Assembly (NCBI RefSeq): GCF_001279775.1
Contig: NZ_LGDG01000242.1
Location: 28,342-92,341 of the forward strand
DNA: 64,000 bases
DNA from: Streptomyces sp. MMG1533
Lineage (GTDB): Bacteria > Actinomycetota > Actinomycetes > Streptomycetales > Streptomycetaceae
Direction: 5' to 3'
Shown: positions 1 to 7,438 of the stretch, one piece after another
Numbering within the stretch: the first letter of the stretch is position 1
Layout: each line of letters opens with the position of its first letter
The notes under the pieces: model-generated
What the model was told of the DNA's origin: nothing
Database searches by the model: none
The model's input: the letters and a program-made list of their open reading frames with translations, nothing else
Position numbers and translations under genes: made by a program

Positions 1-124
1 TGGTGTAGGTGGCGGTGGCGGACGTCGCGGCCTGGGCCGGGCTCGCGAGGCCGACCAGGCCGGCGAAGGGGAGCAGGAGGGTGGCGAACCCTGCCGCGGC
101 TTTGTGTCTGAGTCTGAAGCGCAT
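1..124 (-). CDS. Secreted chitinase, N-terminal fragment (runs off the window edge)
   Basis: Only the first 41 codons are present. They form a Sec signal peptide: a basic start (MRFRLRHK), a hydrophobic core and an AQA cleavage site at residues 30-32. The mature start, ATSATATYT, resembles the N-terminal family 2 carbohydrate-binding module of Streptomyces family 18 chitinases such as ChiC. A strong ribosome site, GAGGAGG, lies six bases before the ATG. The upstream 12-base repeats are the classical chitinase operator, and a two-component pair follows, as beside S. coelicolor chiC. The catalytic domain is outside the window, so another CBM2-bearing secreted hydrolase remains possible. Confidence 0.7.
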   Translation of the reverse strand, partial: MRFRLRHKAAAGFATLLLPFAGLVGLASPAQAATSATATYT

Positions 125-169
125 GCTGCGCCTCCTCTTGTCATTTTGCGCCTCCGGCGCGCTGCAGCC

Positions 170-231
170 GGTGTCGAGAGCACGACCGTGCTCAGCCCTT
201 CGGGCCTCCGCGCGCTCGCACTCTCGACACC
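170..231 (-). promoter_or_regulatory. Structured 5' leader of the chitinase mRNA
   Basis: Between the promoter and the chitinase ATG lie roughly 160 bases of untranslated leader. An 11-base perfect stem joins 170-180 to 221-231. Inside it sit two further hairpins, 181-184 with 187-190 and 195-198 with 202-205, giving a layout like a multi-branch junction. No known riboswitch family is recognised. It may stabilise the transcript or be a chance product of GC-rich sequence. Confidence 0.4.
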
Positions 232-293
232 GTCGCGCGCCTTTGGCGGGGGAATTGGGGGCGCGACTGAGCCTTCGCACCCACGGTGCCGAG

Positions 294-348
294 AGAATAG
301 AAAGGTCTGGACCATCGGTCAATAGGTCTGGACCAGTAGGCCTACTGG
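294..348 (-). promoter_or_regulatory. Chitinase promoter with paired 12-bp direct repeats
   Basis: Reading leftward, the repeat TGGTCCAGACCT occurs twice without a mismatch (303-314 and 324-335), 21 bases apart, so both copies face the same side of the helix. Between and beside them are a -35 box TTGACC (317-322) and a -10 box TATTCT (294-299) separated by 17 bases. One repeat sits in the spacer and one just upstream of -35. This is the arrangement described for Streptomyces chi63-type promoters, where the repeats mediate chitin induction and glucose repression and overlap DasR-type sites. A 16-base palindrome, CCAGTAGGCCTACTGG, at 333-348 abuts the outer repeat. Confidence 0.85.
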
Positions 349-352
349 TCGG

Positions 353-1003
353 TCAGATCCCCAACTCCAGTGCCAGTACGGCCGCTTGGACCCGGCTGCG
401 CAGCTCCAGCTTCCCCAGCAGCCTGCTGACGTGCGTCTTCACCGTCGCCTCGGCCATGTCGAGGCGGGTCGCGATGCCGGCGTTGGACAGACCCTCGCCG
501 AGACAGGACAGCACCTCGCGTTCGCGGCGGGTGAGGGCGTCGAGGACCGCCGGATCGGTGCCCGGTTCCCGTACGGGCTTCGCCGCGAACTCGGCGATCA
601 GGCGCCGGGTGACGGCCGGTGCGATCAGGCCCTCGCCTCGGGCCACCGTGCGGACGGCTTCGAGGAGGTCCTTCGCCTCCGTGTTCTTCAGCAGGAACCC
701 GGCGGCCCCCGCCCGCAGCGCCCCGAACACGTACTCGTCGAGGTCGAAGGTGGTGAGCACGAGCACGTCCGCCAGGCCCTCGGCGACGACCTGCCCCGTC
801 GCCGACACCCCGTCCAGGCGCGGCATCTGAATGTCCATCAGCACGAGGTCGGGCCGCAGCTCGCGGGCCAGCGCCACCGCCTGCTCGCCGTCCGCCGCCT
901 CGCCGACCACCTCGATGTCGGGGGCGCTGCGCAGGATGAGGACCAGTCCGGCACGGACGGCCGACTGGTCCTCGGCGACAAGGACCCGGACGGGTCGGCT
1001 CAT
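353..1003 (-). CDS. chiR: NarL/LuxR-family response regulator, probable ChiR
   Basis: This 216-residue regulator has a receiver domain with the acidic pocket near residues 11-12 (ED), the phosphoacceptor Asp57 in the segment LVLMDIQMP, and the conserved Lys in LLKNT. A LuxR-type helix-turn-helix follows at about 150-210 (LTRREREVL, then ATVKTHVSRLL). Its ATG overlaps the stop of the sensor kinase gene in an ATGA, so the two are translationally coupled. Its position directly behind a chitinase promoter matches S. coelicolor chiR, which controls chiC. The symbol rests on this context, since the fold alone is shared by dozens of Streptomyces regulators. Confidence 0.8.
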   Translation of the reverse strand: MSRPVRVLVAEDQSAVRAGLVLILRSAPDIEVVGEAADGEQAVALARELRPDLVLMDIQMPRLDGVSATGQVVAEGLADVLVLTTFDLDEYVFGALRAGAAGFLLKNTEAKDLLEAVRTVARGEGLIAPAVTRRLIAEFAAKPVREPGTDPAVLDALTRREREVLSCLGEGLSNAGIATRLDMAEATVKTHVSRLLGKLELRSRVQAAVLALELGI

Positions 1004-2157
1004 GCGGGATCTCCTTCGGTGAGGGGAAGCGTGGCGCGTACGGTCCAGGACCTGCCCTCGGGGCCGGCCTCGAACGTGCCGCCCAGCAGCGCCGTCCGCT
1101 CCCGCATGCCGACCAGTCCGGCGCCCGAACCGGGGGCGCGCGGCCCGTCCCGGTCGCCGTACGGGCTGCTGACCGCGACGGTGAGCGAGCCGTCCCGCTG
1201 GGCGAGCGCCACGGTGACGCGGCCGGGGCGGGCGTGCTTGAGGGCGTTGGTGAGGGACTCCTGCACGATGCGGTACGCGGCGAGCTCGACCGGCGTGGGC
1301 AGCGGGCCGTACTCGGTGTCGAGGATGACGTCGAGGCCGTTGGTGCGGGCGCCGTCGACGAGGGAGCCGAGGCCGTCGAGGGTCGGGGCCGCGGCCGGTT
1401 CCAGGTCGCCGCTGCTGTCGCGCAGGATGCCGATGAGCCGCCGCATCTCGGCGAGTCCCTCGACGCTGTTCTCGCGGATGACGCCGAGGGCCTCCCGGGA
1501 GGTGGCGGGGTCCTCCAGGGAGAGCGCGGCCGTGGAGTGGATGGCGATCGCGGAGAGATGGCCCGCGACCAGGTCGTGCAGCTCGCGGGCCATCCGGGCA
1601 CGCTCGGCGACGACCGCCTGGGAGCGGTCCACCTCGGCGAGCAGCGCGGTCTGTTCGGCACGCAGCCGGGCCGCCTCGGCGGCGTCGCGGTGGTAGCGGA
1701 CGAGTGCGCCGGTGGCGGCCGGGGCGAAGGACACCACGCCGGTCACGAACCCGATCAGCAGCGCCTCCGGCTCCCGCCACCAGGCCACGAACCCGATGGT
1801 CATGGCCACGGTGACCAGGCCCGTGGTGACGGGCAGACGGCGGGCGGCGGACGGGCTGCCGTACAGGGCGGCCGCGTACATCAGGTCCGTGTACATCGTG
1901 ACCGTGACGATGTTGCCGCGGGTGAACTGGTCGGCGATCACCATGACGGTCCCGATGCAGACCGCAAGCTGGGGCCTGGTCCGGCGCATCAGCTCCAGGA
2001 CCGACATCACGGCGAGCGGCGCCAGCACCCACGCTCCGGGGAGGACCCGCCCGGGGTTGGAGTACAGACCGAGCGCCCAGACCAGCACACCGCAGAGCAG
2101 TCCGGTGACGGCGACGCACACGTCGAAGCGGTGCGGGCGGGGCAGTCGCAGGGCCAT
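1000..2157 (-). CDS. chiS: Two-component sensor histidine kinase, probable ChiS
   Basis: This 385-residue membrane kinase has four to six hydrophobic segments in residues 15-150, then a coiled linker and a HisKA_3 dimerisation domain with the phosphoacceptor His194 in RELHDLVAGH. A HATPase follows, carrying the N-box near ESLTNALKHA and the G-box GAGLVGMRER. The start was set at 2157 because upstream codons in the frame are low-complexity and the mature domain begins at MALRLPRPHRFD. An earlier ATG in the same frame cannot be excluded. It probably phosphorylates the overlapping response regulator to control the neighbouring chitinase gene. Confidence 0.8.
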   Translation of the reverse strand: MALRLPRPHRFDVCVAVTGLLCGVLVWALGLYSNPGRVLPGAWVLAPLAVMSVLELMRRTRPQLAVCIGTVMVIADQFTRGNIVTVTMYTDLMYAAALYGSPSAARRLPVTTGLVTVAMTIGFVAWWREPEALLIGFVTGVVSFAPAATGALVRYHRDAAEAARLRAEQTALLAEVDRSQAVVAERARMARELHDLVAGHLSAIAIHSTAALSLEDPATSREALGVIRENSVEGLAEMRRLIGILRDSSGDLEPAAAPTLDGLGSLVDGARTNGLDVILDTEYGPLPTPVELAAYRIVQESLTNALKHARPGRVTVALAQRDGSLTVAVSSPYGDRDGPRAPGSGAGLVGMRERTALLGGTFEAGPEGRSWTVRATLPLTEGDPA

Positions 2158-2309
2158 GACTCCATCCAACACGGGCCGCACGCCGGGCGCCTGATTCCCG
2201 GGAAGGGTCCGGAACTGCATCTTTCGATGTACCGCGACCTCGTCAACGCCGACGACGATTCCCGTGGAGCGCACCGGGAGCCTGGAAGGGTGACCGAGAG
2301 GAGCGAACC

Positions 2310-2930
2310 GTGATCGTCGCGTTGATCATCGCCTGCGAGGTCGGCTTCTGGGTGCTGCTGGCGCTGGGCCTGGCCGTCCGCTACCTGCTGAAGTGGCGCC
2401 GGACGAGCGTGGTGCTGCTGCTGTGCGAGCCCGTACTGGAACTGGTCCTGTTCGTCGTGACGGCGATCGACCTGAAGAACGGCGCCGAGCCGAGCTGGGA
2501 GCACGGCCTGGCGGCGCTCTACATCGGCTTCACCGTCGCCTACGGCCACTACACGATCCGGTGGCTCGACGGTCACGCCGCCCACCGCCTGGCCGGCGCC
2601 CCGCCCCCGGCGAAGCCGCCGCGCTACGGCCGCGCCCGTGCCCGGCACGAGGCCAAGCTGTGGCTTCGGGCGGTGTACGGGGGTGCGGTGGCCCTGGCCC
2701 TGCTCCAGCTCGCCGTCTGGTACGTCGGCGACTCGGGTGACGTCAGCTCGCTGCGCAGCTTCCAGTGGGTGGCGCTGCGCACGGTCGGCATCTACGGCCT
2801 GATCGCCCTCTCCTACACGATCTGGCCGAGGAGGCGGCCGCCCGGGTCAGCGCTCCCCGCCCGGGACCCAGAGCACGTCCCCGACGTCCTTGTTCGCCGC
2901 CCGGGCAAGGATGAAGAGCAGGTCCGATAG
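2310..2930 (+). CDS. Integral membrane protein of unknown function
   Basis: A 206-residue protein starting at GTG after a good ribosome site (GAGGAGCGAACC). It shows hydrophobic helices at about 3-24, 31-52, 65-85, 118-138 and 150-172, with a basic loop in the middle. No family is recognised. The last 28 codons run antisense over the 3' end of the convergent adenosyltransferase gene and read as low-complexity Pro/Arg sequence, so the true protein may once have been shorter. It is divergent from the two-component operon and shares an intergenic region of about 150 bases with it. Confidence 0.7.
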   Translation: MIVALIIACEVGFWVLLALGLAVRYLLKWRRTSVVLLLCEPVLELVLFVVTAIDLKNGAEPSWEHGLAALYIGFTVAYGHYTIRWLDGHAAHRLAGAPPPAKPPRYGRARARHEAKLWLRAVYGGAVALALLQLAVWYVGDSGDVSSLRSFQWVALRTVGIYGLIALSYTIWPRRRPPGSALPARDPEHVPDVLVRRPGKDEEQVR

Positions 2931-3419
2931 GCGGTTGAGGTAGGTCGCGGTGAGCGGGTTCATCACCTCGCCGTGCACCTCCATCGCCGCCCACGTGGAC
3001 CGCTCGGCCCGGCGCACCACCGTGCAGGCCTGGTGGAGCAGGGCCGCGCCCGGGGTTCCCCCCGGGAGAATGAAGGAGCGGAGCTTCTCCAGCTGCTCGT
3101 TGAAGCGGTCGCAGTCCGCCTCCAGCTTGTCGATGTAGAACTGCTCGACCCTGAGGGGCGGGAACTCCGGGTTCTCCACCACCGGCGTCGACAGGTCCGC
3201 ACCCACGTCGAACAGGTCGTTCTGGACGCGGATGAGGACCTTGACGATCTCCTCGTGGAGGTTGCCCAGCGCGATTGCCGTGCCGATCACCGCGTTCGCC
3301 TCGTTGGCGTCGGCGTACGCCGAGATCCGCAGATCGGTCTTGGCGACCCGGCTCATGTCACCGAGGTTGGTGGTGCCCTTGTCGCCGGTCTTCGTGTAGA
3401 TGCGCGTCAGATTGACCAT
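2847..3419 (-). CDS. PduO-type ATP:cob(I)alamin adenosyltransferase
   Basis: At 190 residues this is the usual length for the family. It transfers the adenosyl group of ATP to cob(I)alamin, making coenzyme B12. The N-terminal ATP-binding motif is visible as RIYTKTGDKGTTNLGD (residues 6-21). The later motifs FILPGG, VVRRAERS and YLNRLSDLLFILAR are also present; the last two line the active site of the trimer. The product is the cofactor of the isobutyryl-CoA mutase encoded at 41.2 kb and of other mutases served by MeaB at 24.7 kb. It converges on the upstream membrane-protein gene and overlaps its 3' end by 84 bases. Confidence 0.92.
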   Translation of the reverse strand: MVNLTRIYTKTGDKGTTNLGDMSRVAKTDLRISAYADANEANAVIGTAIALGNLHEEIVKVLIRVQNDLFDVGADLSTPVVENPEFPPLRVEQFYIDKLEADCDRFNEQLEKLRSFILPGGTPGAALLHQACTVVRRAERSTWAAMEVHGEVMNPLTATYLNRLSDLLFILARAANKDVGDVLWVPGGER

Positions 3420-3432
3420 GAGGCCAGCGTAA

Positions 3433-4182
3433 TTACGCCCCGGACGTCCGGAAGACCCGTGTGCCCACCGTCACGGACAGCGCGGCGAGGCCGACGGCCA
3501 CCAGGACGCCGTACAGCATGGGCATCGACGTGTACGAGCCGATGTACGCCTCCCGCACCGCGTCCACCAGATAGCGGAACGGCATGAAGTGCGAGAGGAC
3601 GTCCAGCCAGGCCGGGCCCAGGGCCATGGGGAGCATCAGGCCGGACAGGAGCATGGACGGCATGGTCAGGGCGTTGATCGTGGGGCCGAACTCCCCCGGG
3701 GTGGCGACCTTCATGGCGAGCGCGTACGACAGCGCGGCCAGCGAGACCGTGAGCAGCGCCACGAACGCGAAGCCGATCAGGATCCCGGGCAGGGGAGCGC
3801 GCAGCCCCATCGCCACCGCGGCCAGCACCAGCAGCACCGCCTGGAAGACGAACACCGTGGCGTCGCGCAGGACGCGGCCCAGCAGCAGGGCCAGGCGGCT
3901 GACGGGCGTGACCCGCATGCGCTCGACCACGCCCTGACTCTTCTCGATGATGATCGAGAAACCCGCGAACGACGCCCCGAACAGGCCGAGTTGGAGCAGC
4001 AGGCCGGGGACCAGCAGCTGCCAGGAACTGCCCTGCCCGCCGAGCGGCAGCCCGGTCAGCAGCGGGCCGAAGAACACCAGATACAGCAGCGGCATCAGCA
4101 CGCCGAAGAGCAGTGCGAAGCGGGAGCGCAGGGACTGACGGAGGTAGCGGCCGTAGATGAGGGCCGTGTCGTGGAGCAGCAT
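3433..4182 (-). CDS. ABC-2 type transporter permease (drug-export class)
   Basis: A 249-residue permease with six predicted membrane helices and the ABC-2 signature region near the C-terminus (FMPFRYLVDAVREAYIGSY). It should pair with the ATPase encoded 11 bases upstream to form a daunorubicin-resistance-type exporter. The start at 4182 was chosen because the protein then begins MLLHDTALIYGRYLRQSLRS, the normal cytoplasmic N-terminus of this class. Longer frames only reread the ATPase gene. It is probably repressed by the divergent TetR regulator. The substrate cannot be told from sequence. Confidence 0.88.
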   Translation of the reverse strand: MLLHDTALIYGRYLRQSLRSRFALLFGVLMPLLYLVFFGPLLTGLPLGGQGSSWQLLVPGLLLQLGLFGASFAGFSIIIEKSQGVVERMRVTPVSRLALLLGRVLRDATVFVFQAVLLVLAAVAMGLRAPLPGILIGFAFVALLTVSLAALSYALAMKVATPGEFGPTINALTMPSMLLSGLMLPMALGPAWLDVLSHFMPFRYLVDAVREAYIGSYTSMPMLYGVLVAVGLAALSVTVGTRVFRTSGA

Positions 4183-4193
4183 CTCTTCGATTC

Positions 4194-4976
4194 CTATACG
4201 GCTACGGGGGCGGCGTCGGTCGGCGTGGCGCTGCGGCCGGTGATCGCGAGGAAGGTGTCCTGGAGGCTCGCGTCGATCGAGCCGCCGTACTCCAGCTTCA
4301 GCGCGCTCGGCGTGCCCTCCGCCACCACGACGCCCTTGTCGACGATCACCAGGCGGTCGGACAGGGCGTCGGCCTCGTCGAGGTAGTGGGTCGTGAGGAA
4401 GACGGTCGTGCCGTGGTCGTCGCGCAGGCGGCGGACCAGGTCCCACAGGTCGGCGCGGCTGCCCGGGTCCAGTCCGGTCGTCGGCTCGTCGAGGAAGAGG
4501 ACCTTCGGGCGGTGCGTGAGTGCCATCGCGATGTCCAGGCGCCTGCGCTGCCCGCCGGAGAGCGCGCCCGCCTTGCGGTCGAGGAGGCCGGTGAGATCCA
4601 GGTCGCGGGCCAACTCCTCGGCACGCTCGGTCGCCTGCGCCTTCGTCAGGCGGTACAGGCGGCCCTGGGTGACCAGCTCCTCCCGCACGCCGATCTGCGG
4701 GTCGACCCCGCCCGACTGCGCCACATAGCCGCAGGCCCGCCGTACCCCGGCCGGGTCGGCGGCCAGGTCGCAGCCGGCGACGGTGGCGGCGCCGCCGGTC
4801 GGGGGCAGCAACGTGGTCAGCATGCGCAGGGTCGTGGTCTTCCCGGCGCCGTTCGGGCCCAGGAAGCCGAGGATCTCCCCTTCTCGGACGGTCAGGTCGA
4901 TGCCGCGCACGGCCTCCACCGGGCCGAGCTTCGTCTGGAAGGTACGGGCCAGACCGGCCGTACTGATGATTGCCAT
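4194..4976 (-). CDS. ABC transporter ATP-binding protein (DrrA-like)
   Basis: A 260-residue nucleotide-binding subunit. Walker A is GPNGAGKTT (residues 40-48), the signature is LSGGQRRRLD, Walker B is VLFLDEPTTGLD, and the H-loop follows in LTTHYLDEAD. The C-terminal extension of about 40 residues is typical of the daunorubicin-resistance ATPase family. It forms a two-gene operon with the permease downstream. Its start faces a TetR gene across 80 bases containing an inverted-repeat operator, the standard layout of a ligand-induced efflux pump. Confidence 0.92.
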   Translation of the reverse strand: MAIISTAGLARTFQTKLGPVEAVRGIDLTVREGEILGFLGPNGAGKTTTLRMLTTLLPPTGGAATVAGCDLAADPAGVRRACGYVAQSGGVDPQIGVREELVTQGRLYRLTKAQATERAEELARDLDLTGLLDRKAGALSGGQRRRLDIAMALTHRPKVLFLDEPTTGLDPGSRADLWDLVRRLRDDHGTTVFLTTHYLDEADALSDRLVIVDKGVVVAEGTPSALKLEYGGSIDASLQDTFLAITGRSATPTDAAPVAV

Positions 4977-5000
4977 GGCCCCAGAAAAACAGAGCCTCTT

Positions 5001-5025
5001 AAATTTTGCAACAGCCCCAAAATTT
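5001..5025. promoter_or_regulatory. Inverted-repeat operator between the ABC exporter and TetR
   Basis: AAATTTTG at 5001-5008 is mirrored perfectly by CAAAATTT at 5018-5025 with a nine-base spacer. The AT-rich dyad stands out in this GC-rich sequence and sits in the only gap between the divergent transporter and tetR genes. It is the likely binding site of the TetR protein, repressing both directions. A TAGGAT box at 5045-5050, seven bases before the tetR ATG, would allow a leaderless tetR transcript. Confidence 0.6.
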
Positions 5026-5056
5026 CAGGGAGTCCAAGAAGCGATAGGATTCGGAC

Positions 5057-5695
5057 ATGGTTGAGGGACTCAGGGAACGGAAGAAGCGCGAGACCAGGCA
5101 GCGCATCTCGGACATCGCCACCGGGCTGTTCCTGGAGCACGGCTTCGTCACGGTCACCATCGCGGAGGTGGCGGAGGCCGCCGACGTCTCCGTGAACACC
5201 GTCTACAACTACTTCCCGACCAAGGAGGACCTCTTCCTCGACCGCAGCAAGGGCGTCGTCGACCGGCTCTCGCGCTGGGTGCGCGCCCGTGACGTGGGTG
5301 AGTCGGCGGCCGCGGCCGTGCTGCGGGAGCTGCGCGACGAGGTCGAGGCGGTCTCGCCCCGGGTCGGCCTGATGGAGGGCTACGAGCGGTTCATGCGGGT
5401 CATCCACGACGCGCCCCCGCTGCGCTCCCGGCTCTGGAGCATCCAGCAGCAGGTCCAGGAGAACCTGGAGGTGGCCCTGCGCGAGGAGACGGGCGCGGCG
5501 GCCGACGACCCGATCCCCACCCTGATGGCCGGTCAGCTCAACTGGGTCCACCAGGCGGTCATGGGTGTCATCGGCCGCGAGATGGTCGCCGGGCGCAATC
5601 CGGACGAAGTGTCACGAGAGGTGCTTGTGCTTCTCGACCACATCGAGGAGCTGTTGAGCGAGAAGGTGCTCAACTACGCCGTACGAGGCCAGTAG
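5057..5695 (+). CDS. TetR-family transcriptional regulator
   Basis: A 212-residue protein. The DNA-binding helix-turn-helix occupies residues 10-55 (RQRISDIATGLFLEHGFVTV, then VSVNTVYNYFPTKEDLF), which is textbook TetR. The all-helical C-terminal domain would bind an inducer. It is transcribed away from the ABC exporter operon and is presumably its local repressor through the 5001-5025 dyad. Little Shine-Dalgarno sequence is visible before the ATG, but a -10-like TAGGAT ends seven bases upstream, consistent with leaderless expression. Confidence 0.88.
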   Translation: MVEGLRERKKRETRQRISDIATGLFLEHGFVTVTIAEVAEAADVSVNTVYNYFPTKEDLFLDRSKGVVDRLSRWVRARDVGESAAAAVLRELRDEVEAVSPRVGLMEGYERFMRVIHDAPPLRSRLWSIQQQVQENLEVALREETGAAADDPIPTLMAGQLNWVHQAVMGVIGREMVAGRNPDEVSREVLVLLDHIEELLSEKVLNYAVRGQ

Positions 5696-5846
5696 TGAGC
5701 CGTGCCGGTGTGATGTCCGTCAGATGAGACGTGACGCGCATTACTTACCGGTCACACGGCCCCTCACCTTCGCTAAGGTCCGCCGGAGAGGCAATCGTAA
5801 ACAGCGTGTAAGCGCGCGTGTGCAGTCATCAAAGGGGAGTCGCACA

Positions 5847-6695
5847 GTGGCACGGAAGCTTGCCGTCATCGGCGCCGGCCTGATGGGTTCCGGTATCGCC
5901 CAGGTCTCCGCGCAGGCGGGCTGGGACGTCGTCCTGCGTGACGTCACCGACGAGGCACTCAAACGTGGCACCGACGGCATCAAGGCCTCGTACGACAAGT
6001 TCGTGAGCAAGGGCAGGCTGGAGGCGCACGATGCCGACGCCGCCCTCGCCCGGATCACCGCGACCACCGACATGGATGCCGTCGCGGACGCCGACATCGT
6101 CGTCGAGGCCGTCTTCGAGAAGCTCGAAGTCAAGCACGAGATCTTCCGCGCCCTCGACAAGATCGTGCGGGACGACGCCGTGCTCGCCTCCAACACCTCC
6201 GCCATCCCGATCACCAAGATCGCGGCCGTGACGGAGCGCCCGGAGCGCGTGGTCGGCACGCACTTCTTCTCGCCGGTCCCGATGATGCAGTTGTGCGAGC
6301 TCGTACGCGGCTACAAGACGAGCGACGAAACCCTCGCCACCGCGCGGGAGTTCGCCGAGTCCGTCGGCAAGACCTGCATCGTCGTCAACCGTGACGTGGC
6401 CGGCTTCGTGACGACCCGTCTCATCTCGGCGCTCGTCGTCGAGGCGGCGAAGCTGTACGAGTCGGGCGTGGCCACCGCCGAGGACATCGACCTCGCCTGC
6501 AAGCTGGGCTTCGGCCACGCCATGGGGCCGCTCGCCACGGCGGACCTCACCGGCGTCGACATCCTCCTGCACGCCACCGGCAACATCTACACCGAGTCCC
6601 AGGACGAGAAGTTCGCCCCGCCCGAGCTGATGCGCCGGATGGTTGACGCCGGTGACATCGGACGCAAGAGCGGGCAGGGCTTCTACAAGCACTGA
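5847..6695 (+). CDS. 3-hydroxybutyryl-CoA (3-hydroxyacyl-CoA) dehydrogenase
   Basis: A 282-residue enzyme oxidising L-3-hydroxyacyl-CoA to 3-ketoacyl-CoA with NAD. The Rossmann motif GAGLMGSGIAQ (residues 8-18) opens the protein. The HFFSPVPMMQLCELV segment contains the catalytic His, and the C-terminal helical domain has KLGFGHAMGPLATADLTG. The start is GTG 5847 because of the ribosome site AAAGGGGAG just upstream. The frame runs on to 5724 but that part reads as non-coding. It fits the acyl-CoA theme of the thiolase and epimerase genes further right. Confidence 0.93.
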   Translation: MARKLAVIGAGLMGSGIAQVSAQAGWDVVLRDVTDEALKRGTDGIKASYDKFVSKGRLEAHDADAALARITATTDMDAVADADIVVEAVFEKLEVKHEIFRALDKIVRDDAVLASNTSAIPITKIAAVTERPERVVGTHFFSPVPMMQLCELVRGYKTSDETLATAREFAESVGKTCIVVNRDVAGFVTTRLISALVVEAAKLYESGVATAEDIDLACKLGFGHAMGPLATADLTGVDILLHATGNIYTESQDEKFAPPELMRRMVDAGDIGRKSGQGFYKH

Positions 6696-6759
6696 AACCG
6701 CACAGGCCCCTGGGGCTTCACACCCCTGGGTGAATTCGGTATCGGTTCGCTTACAGACG

Positions 6760-6816
6760 GCAACCTCTGACCGCCCAACACCGTCAGAGGTTGCATCACC
6801 GGAGTTGCATCACCGG
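6760..6816. terminator. Hairpin with 12-bp stem and following 13-bp direct repeat
   Basis: GCAACCTCTGAC (6760-6771) pairs perfectly with GTCAGAGGTTGC (6783-6794) across an 11-base loop. The right arm runs into two copies of GTTGCATCACCGG (6790-6802 and 6804-6816). There is no U-run. The position after the dehydrogenase stop suggests a factor-assisted terminator, but the repeat is close enough to the STAS gene to act as its operator instead. Confidence 0.5.
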
Positions 6817-6859
6817 CCTTTCACTTCCGCGGAGCACAGACGACGCACGGGGAGCGCAT

Positions 6860-7183
6860 ATGTACATCAGGGGCGACCACGCCGAGCTGGTCGTCGGGGG
6901 CCGCCTCGACGTCCGCAGCGCGGCGGACGCCCGTACGGTCCTGCACACGGCCGTCGACGACGGAGTCGGCGACCTCGTGCTGGACCTGTCCGAGCTGGAC
7001 TCCTGGGACGCCACCGGCCTCGGGGTGATCATGGGGGCCCACCGGCGCGCCGGCCGCTGCGGCCGACGGCTCGTGCTGCGCGGCGTACCGCCGCAGATGC
7101 AGCGCCTGCTGGTCGCCACCAGGCTGCACCGGATCCTGGCGATCGAGGGCGGCATCGGGGTGGAGTCACTGCCCCGGGTGTGA
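6860..7183 (+). CDS. STAS-domain anti-anti-sigma factor
   Basis: A 107-residue single-domain protein of the SpoIIAA/RsbV/BldG type, which releases sigma factors by binding a kinase anti-sigma factor when unphosphorylated. The phosphorylation loop reads LDSWDATGLGVIMG. The residue at the usual Ser position is Thr52, still a possible phosphosite but unusual. Start 6860 was chosen for its GGGGAG ribosome site five bases upstream. No anti-sigma kinase or sigma gene is adjacent, so the partner must be encoded elsewhere. Confidence 0.85.
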   Translation: MYIRGDHAELVVGGRLDVRSAADARTVLHTAVDDGVGDLVLDLSELDSWDATGLGVIMGAHRRAGRCGRRLVLRGVPPQMQRLLVATRLHRILAIEGGIGVESLPRV

Positions 7184-7438
7184 CGCCCGGTACGGGTGGG
7201 GGCAGGCGGCCGGGCGTTTCCGGTTGCGAAACACACGACGCGCGCAATCCTCATGAGACTGTGACGTCTCGGACGGCGCGGGACCCCGGGCTGTCGTAGA
7301 TACTGTGCGAAGGTTTAGGGTTCGGTCGCCCGCTACAGACAACCCTCGAGCGGGCCCGGACCAGAAGCGACAGCGCGGTGTGCAACAGGCCGGGAGGGGC
7401 CGGAGCTGGCACACGACGCTTTTGGGGGGCTTGAACCT

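Noticed and set aside
7184..7438. Possible riboswitch upstream of the P-loop protein gene
   Set aside because: No conserved core of a known class could be matched by eye, and no clear expression platform is seen.
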